Notes under the pieces: generated by a model
The model's input: only the letters and a program-made list of their open reading frames with translations
What the model was told of the DNA's origin: nothing
The model's database searches: none
DNA from: UBA4416 sp040387555
GTDB taxonomy: Bacteria > Bacteroidota > Bacteroidia > B-17B0 > Aurantibacillaceae
DNA: 64,000 bases
Assembly (NCBI GenBank): GCA_040387555.1
Contig: JAZKDO010000001.1
Span: forward strand, 186,001 to 250,000
Direction of reading: 5' to 3'
In this document: one piece after another, positions 10,818-20,423 of the stretch
Layout of the letters: every line of letters starts with the position of its first letter
Numbering within the stretch: position 1 is the first letter of the stretch
Made by a program: the position numbers and the translations under genes

Positions 10818-13400
10818 TTAACGCGCAATTGATTTATTCTTTCTCCTGCGTTCAACAATAGCCACTACTGTGCCAATAATCATTATTAAACATCCTAGCC
10901 ATAGTACATTAATAAATGGAAACATATAGGCTTCCAACACCACAAATTCTTTTGTATTATTAACTTTTTCACTCATCTGAATTTCTATACTTCCTTCGTT
11001 TGGATTTATCTTCCAGAAAATAAATTTCAATCCTAATTGCTCCAATTCAAATTGATCAGGTAAAACAGTATTATTTTTTAAAATATATTTTGGTGTAGCT
11101 CTGTAAACAGTTCCATTTATATCAGTAGCTTTTAATACGGCTGTGACAATTAACAAACTATCATTTTTTGAATATTGTTCTTCCGTTAAATTGGTGGTAA
11201 TACTGTCAATTAAAATAATGGCGTTATCTGCGAAAATAGTATCATGCATATGTCCAACAAAATTTGTCGGTTCTTTATACGCATCTTTTTTTACCTCGCT
11301 ATGATCCGCTAAATCCGCATAAGTAATGTGTGTGTAAATATCGCTTCCAATAAAATGCTTTGTGTCAGGATTAGAGGCTTGTCCCATGCGCGGATTATCC
11401 TGCACCATTGGACTCAACTCAAATGCTTTGATCAGTTTACCCTGTTCATCTTTGATAAAGTAATCCATATTAAAAAACACATCAATTCCCTTTCGTTCTT
11501 TCCCTTTATAAGTCACCAAATAATTTCCCATTGGCAAGGTGTCTCCTTTAGTAAGAACCAAACTTTTTTGCGCACTAAAATTTTCGCCCAGACTTGAAAC
11601 ATTTTTTTGAGATGTATTTTGTGAAATGGTTTGTTTTTTAGATGTTGAAATTAAAGCCCCTAACAAAATAAGTGCAAAGCCAATATGTGCAATAGAAGCA
11701 CCTGCATGACGTGTTTTACCTTTCAGTGTTCGCATCCAATAATCAAGGTTACAAAACATTGCAAATAAAGCAGAAATAAAAAGGATGCCGTATGAAATCA
11801 GATTCCATTTATCAATAGATTTGGCCAATGAATAATCTTTCAGAAAATATAAAGGAATAACCGCTGATAAACCAAAAATAACCGAAAACATTCCCGACCA
11901 GGTAATATGTTTGATGAACCGTTTCGGATCTGTTTTTTTGTACTTGAAAAACTGAGTTACAGCAACCAATAATAAAGCAACAATAGCAAATGGGATCATC
12001 CATAAATTATAATCTGCTATTTTAATTGGTGCTTTTTCAAGACTAAATAACTTATTCAAAACAGGAATAGAAGTAAAATAAGTGATGACCAGAGATGACA
12101 ATAAAAATACTAAAGAGCCAACAAACATCCAGAACTCTCGTGAATACAAATTCTCTTCCTCTTCTTCTTTTGGGAAAAATTTTATGTATGAATAAATTGT
12201 TATCACAAAACTAAAACCTAACCACGTTAATAATAAAATAATTTTATAGCCAAATGTGATTCCGCAAAACAACATCATTAAGGATAGCATGATATAAGAT
12301 ACACGTATTAATTTATCATGAATCAATAATACGACGCAAATCATTACAAAGGTTAATACATATATTACCAATTGGCCTTGCATACCCAAATCGGTAAAAG
12401 CATGCACGGAACTATTTCCTAAAATCCCACTGCGTGTTAAAAACGTTGAATACAACACTAATAAGAAAGAGGCTATTGCCATTAAATGGGTCATAAATAA
12501 AGAACCACCTCTGTTCTTGTTAATGATCATTACATGGCCGGCACCCACCATAACAAGCCAAGGCACCAAGGAAGAGTTTTCAACAGGGTCCCATGCCCAA
12601 AAACCACCAAAACTTAAAGCTTCGTAAGCCCATGCACCACCCATTAAAATCCCTGTACCTAAAATCATAATACTGAAGAATGTCCAGGTTAATGCAGGTT
12701 TTTGCCAGGTCGTAAAATCACGTTTCCATAAGCCTGCTATAGCAAATACAAAGGGAACTAAAGTAGAAGAGAACCCCAAAAATAATGTTGGGGGATGAAT
12801 AGTCATCCAATAATTCATTAACAACGGATTTAATCCACGGCCATCAATCTTGGTTGGGAAATTTTGCATGCTAAGAAACGGCATATTTGCAAAATCCGGA
12901 TTCTCTCTTAATAAAAGGAAAGGATTGGTTCCTAATTTATAATCACCAATGTAAATACCAAGTAACATACTGGCAATAAAAACCTGAACTAATGCGAAGA
13001 TTGCCATTGTTGGAGCTTCCCATTTTACATCACTCGTTTTTCTCAAAATATTTCCTAGTACTACATTCCAGAAAGCCCATAATAAAAAACTTCCTTCCTG
13101 GCCTTCCCAAAAACACGACATGATATATTGCATGGGCATTTCATTATTACTATGTTGATATACATAGGAATATTCGTAGAAATGATTGAACAACATAAAA
13201 AATATCGTAGCTGCAATTCCAATAACAGAAATAGAATGAATGGAAAAACTTAAGCGTGCAAATCTCTTCCAGTCAGAAGTTAATTCTTCTTTAGAATGAA
13301 AATAATAACCCACAGCAGCCAGCATTGCCGAAATCATGGATAGGATAACAAAAGTATTACCTAACTGCCCAATCCATAAATGCTCGCCTAATTGATTCAT
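10818..13400 (-). CDS. ccmF: Cytochrome c heme lyase subunit CcmF
   Basis: 860 residues with many membrane segments. The tryptophan-rich WWD heme-handling region lies at about 254-281 (GGAWAYE, GGFWAWDPVE). Conserved histidines sit in IHPPTLFLGF (H202), GAGHVMI (H289) and SVHAF (H333). A long periplasmic segment (about 600-820) precedes a last helix and a basic C-terminus. CcmF takes heme from CcmE and joins it to apocytochrome c outside the inner membrane. It is longer than the typical ~650-residue proteobacterial CcmF because of the enlarged C-terminal periplasmic domain. It lies in the ccm operon, 8 bp after the VOC gene and 3 bp before the DUF2520 gene. Confidence 0.93.
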   Translation of the reverse strand: MNQLGEHLWIGQLGNTFVILSMISAMLAAVGYYFHSKEELTSDWKRFARLSFSIHSISVIGIAATIFFMLFNHFYEYSYVYQHSNNEMPMQYIMSCFWEGQEGSFLLWAFWNVVLGNILRKTSDVKWEAPTMAIFALVQVFIASMLLGIYIGDYKLGTNPFLLLRENPDFANMPFLSMQNFPTKIDGRGLNPLLMNYWMTIHPPTLFLGFSSTLVPFVFAIAGLWKRDFTTWQKPALTWTFFSIMILGTGILMGGAWAYEALSFGGFWAWDPVENSSLVPWLVMVGAGHVMIINKNRGGSLFMTHLMAIASFLLVLYSTFLTRSGILGNSSVHAFTDLGMQGQLVIYVLTFVMICVVLLIHDKLIRVSYIMLSLMMLFCGITFGYKIILLLTWLGFSFVITIYSYIKFFPKEEEEENLYSREFWMFVGSLVFLLSSLVITYFTSIPVLNKLFSLEKAPIKIADYNLWMIPFAIVALLLVAVTQFFKYKKTDPKRFIKHITWSGMFSVIFGLSAVIPLYFLKDYSLAKSIDKWNLISYGILFISALFAMFCNLDYWMRTLKGKTRHAGASIAHIGFALILLGALISTSKKQTISQNTSQKNVSSLGENFSAQKSLVLTKGDTLPMGNYLVTYKGKERKGIDVFFNMDYFIKDEQGKLIKAFELSPMVQDNPRMGQASNPDTKHFIGSDIYTHITYADLADHSEVKKDAYKEPTNFVGHMHDTIFADNAIILIDSITTNLTEEQYSKNDSLLIVTAVLKATDINGTVYRATPKYILKNNTVLPDQFELEQLGLKFIFWKINPNEGSIEIQMSEKVNNTKEFVVLEAYMFPFINVLWLGCLIMIIGTVVAIVERRRKNKSIAR

Positions 13401-13408
13401 ACTTGAAG

Positions 13409-13807
13409 TTATTTTTTATTTTTTTCGTCCCAAGCCATTGGCTCCCATAACTCGAGTTTATTTCCTGCAGGATCCATGATCCAGGCAAATACGCCATTCT
13501 CATGATATTCAGGGCCTTTAACAATTTCTACATTACCAGACTTTAATTGAATAATCATTTCTGCCATATTATCAACGCGGTAATTAATCATAAAAGACGA
13601 TTCACTTGGGCTAAACCATTTAGTGTCATTTGCCGCCGTATGCCAAACGGTTAGGCCCTTGTCATCCGCCTGGTCGTTTTGCCATTTTAAAATAGCACCG
13701 CCCCAATCCTCTAGATCTAATCCTAAATGTTGTTTGTACCATTCACCTAATTCTTTTGGATTTTGAGTTTTAAAAAACACACCACCAATTCCGGTTATTT
13801 TTGCCAT
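13409..13807 (-). CDS. VOC-family (glyoxalase/bleomycin-resistance fold) protein
   Basis: 132 residues forming a single vicinal-oxygen-chelate module: an opening GIGGVFFKTQNP strand, a middle MINYRVDN strand and a closing AWIMDPAGNKLELWEP motif whose E is the usual metal ligand. Function could be a lyase, dioxygenase or antibiotic-binding protein; nothing fixes it. It sits inside the ccm operon between ccmE (25 bp away) and ccmF (8 bp), an odd place for this family. It may simply share the transcript. Confidence 0.8.
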   Translation of the reverse strand: MAKITGIGGVFFKTQNPKELGEWYKQHLGLDLEDWGGAILKWQNDQADDKGLTVWHTAANDTKWFSPSESSFMINYRVDNMAEMIIQLKSGNVEIVKGPEYHENGVFAWIMDPAGNKLELWEPMAWDEKNKK

Positions 13808-13832
13808 TCTATTTTGACTTGGGTTTAAAAAA

Positions 13833-14216
13833 TTAGACCTGTGGTTTCTGGTCGTTATATTTACTAGGGCATTTCATTAAAATTTCGTTAGCATGAAATT
13901 CATCTCCCTCCATTTTTCCGATCAACACAATTTGCTCTGATTTTTGAAAATCCTGCGGAACACTTTTATGAAGCACTACTCTTTTTTCAATACCTTTATT
14001 ATCCAACATCATGAACGAACATTCATCTGCATTGATCTTTGGGTCATATTGAACAGGAACTGTTTTATTTAATTTACCCACCACATGATATTCGGTGTCA
14101 GGATTTGCTGAAGCTTCTACGAAATCAGAGTAGGAAGCACTGCTTTGAAGGGAAGTAAAGATAACACCTATTGCAACTGCAATAACTATTATCCCTAATA
14201 TGTGAATTTTTTTCAT
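13833..14216 (-). CDS. ccmE: Heme chaperone CcmE, CxxxY type
   Basis: 127 residues from the ATG at 14214-14216. A longer reading from a TTG at 14243 adds only a lysine-rich stretch before a normal signal anchor, so I reject it. One membrane anchor (5-22) is followed by a small OB-fold domain. CcmE carries heme covalently and passes it to CcmF. In the usual protein the ligand is the His of an HxxxY motif; here the corresponding motif is CPSKY, with Cys116 and Tyr120. Cysteine-type CcmE proteins are known from some sulfate reducers and archaea. Gene order ccmB-C-D-E supports the assignment. Confidence 0.88.
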   Translation of the reverse strand: MKKIHILGIIVIAVAIGVIFTSLQSSASYSDFVEASANPDTEYHVVGKLNKTVPVQYDPKINADECSFMMLDNKGIEKRVVLHKSVPQDFQKSEQIVLIGKMEGDEFHANEILMKCPSKYNDQKPQV

Positions 14217-14285
14217 TTTGTTTTTTCTTTTGTTTACCTGCAAAGAGCTATGAGATATAGCCCAATGATTGAAGAGTTTTTATTT

Positions 14286-14489
14286 TTATTTTTCGAGTTT
14301 TCTTAATTTAATATCCAGATACACAAGGTAACCAATCAGACACATAAAAATGATAGATATCACCGTAATTACTACGTATATTTTTCCATCATTCCGGAAA
14401 GTATCTGCCATTTCGGGAGCCGCTTCCTGTGCAATTCCTAAAAATGGGATTAAGAAGCTGATTAAGAATAAAATAATTTTATTGTTCAT
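14286..14489 (-). CDS. ccmD: Small membrane protein, CcmD-like
   Basis: 67 residues: a signal peptide ending near GIAQ (residues 18-21), then one membrane helix (about 37-58) and a basic tail ending KLRKLEK. CcmD is a short single-span protein that helps release heme-loaded CcmE from the CcmC complex; proteins of this class are too short for strong homology. The call rests on size, topology and position: it overlaps the end of ccmC by 11 bp and lies 69 bp before ccmE. Confidence 0.7.
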   Translation of the reverse strand: MNNKIILFLISFLIPFLGIAQEAAPEMADTFRNDGKIYVVITVISIIFMCLIGYLVYLDIKLRKLEK

Positions 14490-15141
14490 TTTGTTTATGT
14501 GTTAAAAGTGCAATTCGTTTTTTTATATCCAATATCCAAAGACCTAATAAAATCCAGCCTATTACCGCAGGGTAAAACACCATCCTCATATCACTATCAA
14601 GGTCATATTTGCCGAAAGCAGGATTTCCACCATTACCCGGATGAAGTGAATCTGTTAAGCGAGGTAAGATCATAATAAAAACAAACATCATTACAAAAGC
14701 AAAAATATTATACACAGCAGAAATTCGTGCACGCTTCTGCTCGTCATCAATTGAACTTCGCAAAATAAAATAGGCCAGGTAAATCAAAACAGCAATGGCC
14801 ACACCATTCAATTTTGGATCCTGAAAAGTCCACCAGGTTCCCCAGGTGTATTTTGCCCACATGCAACCAGTTAATAATCCGGGTAAGGCAAAAAATAAAC
14901 CAGTTTGAGCAGCCTGGTCACTAATGATATCTGCTTTTAAAGTATTTTTTGATAAATGTATAACAGCATAAACAACTGAATGACCCATTAAAAATAACAT
15001 GGCAAACCAGATGGGCACGTGATAATAAACGTTGCGAATGGTTTCATGCAAAATATTTAAATGCGGAACAGGGCCTAACATTCCCCACACCAATGTGTAA
15101 AGAATCAAGAGAGCTGACAGTATTTTCCACCATTTAATCAT
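14479..15141 (-). CDS. ccmC: Heme exporter/handling protein CcmC
   Basis: 220 residues from the ATG at 15139-15141; a longer upstream reading would overlap ccmB and add a segment unlike CcmC. Six predicted membrane segments. The heme-binding WWD motif is at 95-110 (MWAKYTWGTWWTFQDP), and conserved histidines occur in YYHVPIWF (H41) and SLHPGNGG (H167). CcmC loads heme onto CcmE at the periplasmic face. It starts 7 bp after ccmB and overlaps ccmD by 11 bp, so translation is probably coupled. Confidence 0.93.
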   Translation of the reverse strand: MIKWWKILSALLILYTLVWGMLGPVPHLNILHETIRNVYYHVPIWFAMLFLMGHSVVYAVIHLSKNTLKADIISDQAAQTGLFFALPGLLTGCMWAKYTWGTWWTFQDPKLNGVAIAVLIYLAYFILRSSIDDEQKRARISAVYNIFAFVMMFVFIMILPRLTDSLHPGNGGNPAFGKYDLDSDMRMVFYPAVIGWILLGLWILDIKKRIALLTHKQNEQ

Positions 15142-15148
15142 GTTGATT

Positions 15149-15808
15149 TTATTCTTTCCAAAGGTAATTAAATAATAGTGTAGCCAAAGCCACAACAACA
15201 AAATTTAGCATGATCAAAATCAGAAGGTACTTATAACTTACGCTCCACGCAAGCCCATCAATAGCGTGTTTGCTTAATTTAACAGAAACTAATAATAAAG
15301 GCATTAAAACCGGGAAACTTAAAATTGCCATTAAACTAATGTTATTATTGGCTTTGGATGCAATGGCGCTCATTAAACTTAACACGCCTGAAAATGCAGA
15401 AGAGCTAAAAACGAGAGTTAATAAAAACATTCCAAGATCTTGAACCAAGCTGCCAACAAACCATGAATAGAAAAAGAAAGTTAGCATACTCAAAACTGTC
15501 ATCAGAAGCATGTTGTAAAATATCTTACTCAAAATAAAGTCTCTTGGCCCATAATACAAGTAATTATACAAACCTTTTCCTTTGGTTTCCTGCATGAAGC
15601 TTTTACCGGAAACATTAACTGCAATAAACATAAAAATAGTCCAGAATAAAGCATTCCAGACAGTTGGATGAATTATTTTTTTAAAGCATAATGCCGAAAT
15701 GAACACTGTGGCCACGATATAAACTAAAATTCCGGCAAGAGTTGATTTTTGCCGGAATTCCAGTAGAAATTCTTTTTTTATTAAAGCTGATAATAGTTGC
15801 GGTGCCAT
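15149..15808 (-). CDS. ccmB: Heme ABC exporter permease CcmB
   Basis: 219 residues, the normal CcmB length, with six hydrophobic segments and the family's opening KEFLLEFRQKS cytoplasmic stretch. CcmB is the membrane partner of the ATPase CcmA. No ccmA, ccmG or ccmH gene lies in this window, so they must be elsewhere or replaced. This is the first gene of the minus-strand operon running to 9497. A TAAATTTG element lies 9 bp before its ATG within an inverted repeat. Confidence 0.9.
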   Translation of the reverse strand: MAPQLLSALIKKEFLLEFRQKSTLAGILVYIVATVFISALCFKKIIHPTVWNALFWTIFMFIAVNVSGKSFMQETKGKGLYNYLYYGPRDFILSKIFYNMLLMTVLSMLTFFFYSWFVGSLVQDLGMFLLTLVFSSSAFSGVLSLMSAIASKANNNISLMAILSFPVLMPLLLVSVKLSKHAIDGLAWSVSYKYLLILIMLNFVVVALATLLFNYLWKE

Positions 15809-15833
15809 TTGAGCTGCAAATTTACGCTCAAAT
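15807..15833 (-). promoter_or_regulatory. ccm operon promoter (-7 element) inside an inverted repeat
   Basis: On the minus strand an exact match to the Bacteroidetes -7 consensus TAnnTTTG (TAAATTTG, 15817-15824) lies 9 bp before the ccmB ATG. It is enclosed by a perfect 8-bp inverted repeat, ATTTGAGC at 15826-15833 and GCTCAAAT at 15807-15814 (minus-strand reading), whose second arm includes the A and T of the start codon. No clear -33 TTG was seen. It could be an operator or a start-codon hairpin. Confidence 0.5.
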
Positions 15834-15849
15834 CAGCTAAAACGCAATT

Positions 15850-18800
15850 TTATCTTATGATCTGCACAAAGCCATTGTATTTCTTATCCTGTGGTACATC
15901 GAGGATATAAAAATAAGTGCCATCATTTGATCCTTCACCCTTCCAGTCGTTGGCGTAATTTGAATTTTCATATACCTTTCTACCCCAACGATCATAAATC
16001 GTAAGAACTGAATTGGGATGATATTCAATATTTTTAATTTTAAAGAAATCATTTACACCATCGTTATTAGGCGTGATAACATTACCAATTTCAATACCGC
16101 AAGGAGGTAAAACATTTATCAACTGGGTATCAAAAGCCGAAAACCCACAACTATCAATACTTACCACACTCACAGTATAAACTCCCTGGGAGGAAGGTGC
16201 CAGTGAAGCTAAATTCTGATTGCTTCCGATAGAGTTATTATCCGGCAAAATTGTCCAGTTAAAATTATAAGGTGATTTTCCTCCTGAGATTAATGTATGT
16301 AACTCGAACTCTGTACTTCCGCACACTGACGCTGAATCCAGAATCAAAACATTAATGTTAGTTGCGAAATTATTTACAACCACACTTGCCGTAGCTGTAT
16401 TGGCACATGTACCGTTAACAGTAACTACAAATGTAGAGGTTACAGGGGTTGAAGTAACATACGTTGAATTCGTGCTTGTTCCAACTGCCGGTGACCAATT
16501 ATACGAATACGGCGCGGCAAATGAAGAAGCAACATTTGCCGATAGTGTAACGGAACTATTTAAACACTTTGTTTGATTAGGCATCGGTGCGATACTAAGA
16601 GTTGCCAAAGCAGCAACATTAACGACTGCTGTTGTAAACGTTTGAGGTGAGCTACAGAAACCATCAGCCAAAACACTGTAAGTATTTATACCTGAAATAT
16701 TAGGCGTAAAAGTTGGGCTACCAGAAGAGACGTGAGGACCAGTGGCATCCATATAAGAGATTGTATATGTTGAATATGGCGCGCCTATACTTGTAACACT
16801 TAAAGTTACAGGACTTCCAATACAAATCACACTTGGAGTGGCTGCTAAACTAATTGGAGGGGCTATGCCCGGACTAACGGTTACAGTAAGGAATGACGTA
16901 TTCATTAGTGCACTGCATCCGCCTTGTGCAATTAATGTATAAGTATGGCCACCAAACACAGGGCTTGTAGTATTTGTTGGAGCAAAAGTTACACTAGTAG
17001 TTGAACTTTGTACGCCTGAACCTGTATTATACTGTATCGTATAAGTTGCTAATGGATTTAAAGGGTTTTGTGTTACACTTAAAGTAATTGAACTTCCTGC
17101 ACAAATACCCGTAGTTTGAGATGCAGTTAAAGTTCCTTCTGTTACACCCTGTTTAATAAATACAGAATCAACAAATGATGTTACTGGTGCACTGCAAGGC
17201 CCTTGTCCGGTTAAGGTATAGGTTACGTATCCGAAAGTTGGATTCGTTAGCCCTGTAGGTGTATAAGTTACCGGAACAGTTGTAGACGTATTTATGCCGG
17301 AAGCATCTGAATACGTAACCGTAAACGTTGTAAGGTTTCCAATATGGCTAACTGTTAAAGGGAAGCCCGGACAAAGCGTATCAGCGCTGGCCGTTAAGGT
17401 TGCCTGGGAGACCCCAGTATAAATTTGAACTGAGTCAATGAAATTAGTGATTGGTCCTCCGCAAAAACCCTGAGCTGTTAATGTATATGTTTGGTATGTC
17501 CCTGGAACGGTAACGGTTGGAGTAACTGTAACACTGTTTCCTACAGAAGTTTGAAGTCCGCTTCCATCGACATAACTAATCGTATACGTTGGTAGTACTA
17601 CTCCTATTGTGGAGAGTGTGATTGGAGTGCCCGGACAAACGCTATTGGAAGATAGGCTTAGGGTGGCATTAGTTACACCTGAAATTACATTTACAGTATT
17701 GGTAAAAGCAGTTAAAGTTCCTCCACACGGCCCTGTTGCCAATAAAGTATATGTATAAGCACCAGTTATCGAAGGTGCTGAAATTGTAATAGAATTGTTC
17801 GCAATGCTTCCTGCACCCATATTGTCGGTATACTGTATCGTGTAGGACGTTAAAGAACCCACTGCGCTTAAGGTTAATGTTTCAGTAGGACAAACAGAAT
17901 ATGAACTTGCAACCAAACTTCCCTGAGTAATTCCTTGTACCGCTTGCACACATATAACTGTATCCTTAGAACAGTTTCCTAGTGGATTAACCAATGAAAC
18001 TGTGTAACAAGTGGTTCCGGGAGTTGAAGGTAATTTTATTTTAATTGAGTCATTTGCTATTGGAATAACAACACCTGTAGTTGGAGTTACCACTACATTA
18101 AATTGAGATCCGCTTTGTTGTGACATGCAATTTCCAAAAATAGTATTAGGTCTATTGGGGCTAACCCCTACCGCTGAAGTCGTACCACATATATCGTTTA
18201 AGTCATAATCATTTCTTACAGCATTATAACCCACATTGGTATATTGTACTATATTATTTCCCTCCCAGTTTGGGTCATAATAACAAACGTCTACTAACAA
18301 ATTAGATATTCCATCCCATTCATAAGCCTGGGAAAAATTATGAGTATTCCAACCGGTTGCCACATTTAGAACTCCGACATTAAAAACCTGAGAAAGGCCA
18401 GTTACATCCATGGATGCGCTTGTTAACACAGTACTTGATGTACATTTTAGCTTAATGGCAAAATTCGAGTAACTTGTATTACCGCCATTCAAATTGGTAA
18501 TATTAAATGCAATACTGCTTAATTTACCGGGTTGAATTCCTGCTGCCAAAAGTTCTGAAGCCCGGTACAAATATTGATGATGACTACTTTCCCATACCCC
18601 ATTATATGGAGTGTACCCAGTTCCTGAGCCCGTACTAGTTCCTGTTCCAATCTGAATGGTATTGGATGAAACACAGGGAGAAATAGCCAATCCACATGCA
18701 GTAGGAGCTCCGCTTCCAAAACTAATGGCAATTCTTGCGGAGTCTTGGTTCACACAATACACTGAACCGCCTGAAATTGCATTATTGCTAATAAGCGTAT

Positions 18801-20349
18801 ATTTAGGTGTTTCACCTTCAACTACTGTTACCGTAGCTACGCCCGGACAGCCAAACTTATTGGTAATAGTTACCGTATACACACCATCATTTACGGTTAC
18901 CACATCTGAAGAAGTTGAACTTAATGTTCCGGTTCCGCTCCAACTATATGTTAGAGGAGCCTGATTAGGAATTGTAGAAACATTAGTTGCAGTTAAGACG
19001 GTTGAAACCTCTGAAGGCAAACAATAACTTAAGTTTCCTAAAATTGACGCTGTTGGAACAGTTTCATTTACAGAAACAATTAATTCCTGCGTAACTGTTA
19101 ATGGTGGCGTGCCATCGTCTGTAGCTGTAATTGTAATGGTGTGGTAGCCGTTTACAGCAGTTAAACCGTCAATCGCCATTACTAAAGCACTACTTCCGGA
19201 ATTTGGAACCACTGTATAACTTAAAGATGAACCCAAGGTTGGAGCAGAAACCGTTATATTAACATTTTGACCAACTTCAGGTGCTAGAAATGAATTTGTA
19301 ACTGTTAATACGTCATCTCCACAAACTTTTAATGTATCACACGAAATAAGAGTTGGTTGTGGATCAATATTTGTTCCGGTAGAAGGACAAAGGTCAAAAT
19401 AGAATTTTTTGTTATCCAGCCAGTCAACACCATCATTGCCTCCGCCGGGGCCATCATAAAAAGAACCGGGTAACCCAAATCTTCCTAATTGAATAAAGTC
19501 CATTCCATTTCCAGCATTTACACCAACTGTTGCAGGAGTTCCAGGCTGCGTGGTTGGAAATCCATTGGTTCCTCCAGAAACGTCACCAGTTGTCCATTGC
19601 ATATCATAGTAATAAAATCCTACATTTTTTCCCAACGGTAATATTGGATCTAATCCATCAGTAATTACTAATTGAAAACTATTTGTTTTGTTTGTTTTAG
19701 AGTTATAATACCCGCAATTGGTCCAAGTAAATACAGCATAAGTGGGATACACATCAATTAAATATTGGCCAACCCCCCGATTATCCAAATCAGCCCAGAA
19801 TGGAGCTATCATAAGGGTATTTGTTACAGGAAATCCTACAGAACTAAATGCAGTAACGTTAGTTGTTCCTAATTGAATATTTCCATTAGTTGAATAATTC
19901 ACCTGCGTATACGAATTTCCATAAAAACAAAAAGTAAATGGCAATTGTAATTGCGAACCGTATTCGTTCTGGTAAGTATCATCGTCAACCGTAACGGGAA
20001 AAGGTTCTGCAGCGGTATTACTTACTCCAATTGGGTCACAAGGGGTCAATGTAGATGTTGTGACTTTAGCTGCGTAATGATAAGTTACAATAGGTGTTGA
20101 AGTAGCAACTTTATTTTTGGTTTTATATTTACTCAAAGTTCCATTTGCTTTAACCAAATCATATTCTTTGCTGCCTATGGTAATAATTTTATTAAAAGGA
20201 GGCAAAATCTCAGTTTTTTTATTTCCCGAAACATTTTTCTTTAACTCCACCTCTTTTTCCTTTAACTGTTGTGGGGTGTGAGTGATATTAGTTTGTGCAA
20301 AAAAATAGAATGGCAAAACTAAAATAAATGGTAGTAAATATTTTTTCAT
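15850..20349 (-). CDS. Large T9SS type B-sorted surface protein with NIDO-like domain
   Basis: 1,499 residues from the ATG at 20347-20349; an upstream in-frame start would place nine extra residues before an ordinary signal peptide and lie over the promoter. After the signal peptide (ending FFAQ) residues about 130-330 resemble a nidogen-type (NIDO) domain (APFWADLD, YAVFTWTNCGYY). About 60-90-residue immunoglobulin-like modules with TYTL/TYTI strands fill the middle. The last ~85 residues are the gliding-motility-associated (CHU_C) type B sorting domain, with ITPNNDGVNDFF, IYDRWGRKVYE and DGTYFYIL motifs. It is expected to be exported by T9SS and attached to the outer surface; ligand unknown. 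It is monocistronic, divergent from the glutathione peroxidase. Confidence 0.88.
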   Translation of the reverse strand: MKKYLLPFILVLPFYFFAQTNITHTPQQLKEKEVELKKNVSGNKKTEILPPFNKIITIGSKEYDLVKANGTLSKYKTKNKVATSTPIVTYHYAAKVTTSTLTPCDPIGVSNTAAEPFPVTVDDDTYQNEYGSQLQLPFTFCFYGNSYTQVNYSTNGNIQLGTTNVTAFSSVGFPVTNTLMIAPFWADLDNRGVGQYLIDVYPTYAVFTWTNCGYYNSKTNKTNSFQLVITDGLDPILPLGKNVGFYYYDMQWTTGDVSGGTNGFPTTQPGTPATVGVNAGNGMDFIQLGRFGLPGSFYDGPGGGNDGVDWLDNKKFYFDLCPSTGTNIDPQPTLISCDTLKVCGDDVLTVTNSFLAPEVGQNVNITVSAPTLGSSLSYTVVPNSGSSALVMAIDGLTAVNGYHTITITATDDGTPPLTVTQELIVSVNETVPTASILGNLSYCLPSEVSTVLTATNVSTIPNQAPLTYSWSGTGTLSSTSSDVVTVNDGVYTVTITNKFGCPGVATVTVVEGETPKYTLISNNAISGGSVYCVNQDSARIAISFGSGAPTACGLAISPCVSSNTIQIGTGTSTGSGTGYTPYNGVWESSHHQYLYRASELLAAGIQPGKLSSIAFNITNLNGGNTSYSNFAIKLKCTSSTVLTSASMDVTGLSQVFNVGVLNVATGWNTHNFSQAYEWDGISNLLVDVCYYDPNWEGNNIVQYTNVGYNAVRNDYDLNDICGTTSAVGVSPNRPNTIFGNCMSQQSGSQFNVVVTPTTGVVIPIANDSIKIKLPSTPGTTCYTVSLVNPLGNCSKDTVICVQAVQGITQGSLVASSYSVCPTETLTLSAVGSLTSYTIQYTDNMGAGSIANNSITISAPSITGAYTYTLLATGPCGGTLTAFTNTVNVISGVTNATLSLSSNSVCPGTPITLSTIGVVLPTYTISYVDGSGLQTSVGNSVTVTPTVTVPGTYQTYTLTAQGFCGGPITNFIDSVQIYTGVSQATLTASADTLCPGFPLTVSHIGNLTTFTVTYSDASGINTSTTVPVTYTPTGLTNPTFGYVTYTLTGQGPCSAPVTSFVDSVFIKQGVTEGTLTASQTTGICAGSSITLSVTQNPLNPLATYTIQYNTGSGVQSSTTSVTFAPTNTTSPVFGGHTYTLIAQGGCSALMNTSFLTVTVSPGIAPPISLAATPSVICIGSPVTLSVTSIGAPYSTYTISYMDATGPHVSSGSPTFTPNISGINTYSVLADGFCSSPQTFTTAVVNVAALATLSIAPMPNQTKCLNSSVTLSANVASSFAAPYSYNWSPAVGTSTNSTYVTSTPVTSTFVVTVNGTCANTATASVVVNNFATNINVLILDSASVCGSTEFELHTLISGGKSPYNFNWTILPDNNSIGSNQNLASLAPSSQGVYTVSVVSIDSCGFSAFDTQLINVLPPCGIEIGNVITPNNDGVNDFFKIKNIEYHPNSVLTIYDRWGRKVYENSNYANDWKGEGSNDGTYFYILDVPQDKKYNGFVQIIR

Positions 20350-20369
20350 AATAATTAAGTAAAGTATTT

Positions 20370-20399
20370 CAAACATAGTGAATTTATTATAAAAAGCAA
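20370..20399 (-). promoter_or_regulatory. Bacteroidetes-type promoter of the 1,499-residue surface protein
   Basis: On the minus strand TTG (20397-20399, -33 element) is separated by 19 bp from TATGTTTG (20370-20377), an exact TAnnTTTG -7 element. The spacing fits the known Bacteroidetes consensus. Transcription would begin near 20365, leaving about a 15-nt leader before the ATG at 20349. Confidence 0.65.
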
Positions 20400-20423
20400 C
20401 ATACCTTTACCTAAATTCGATTC

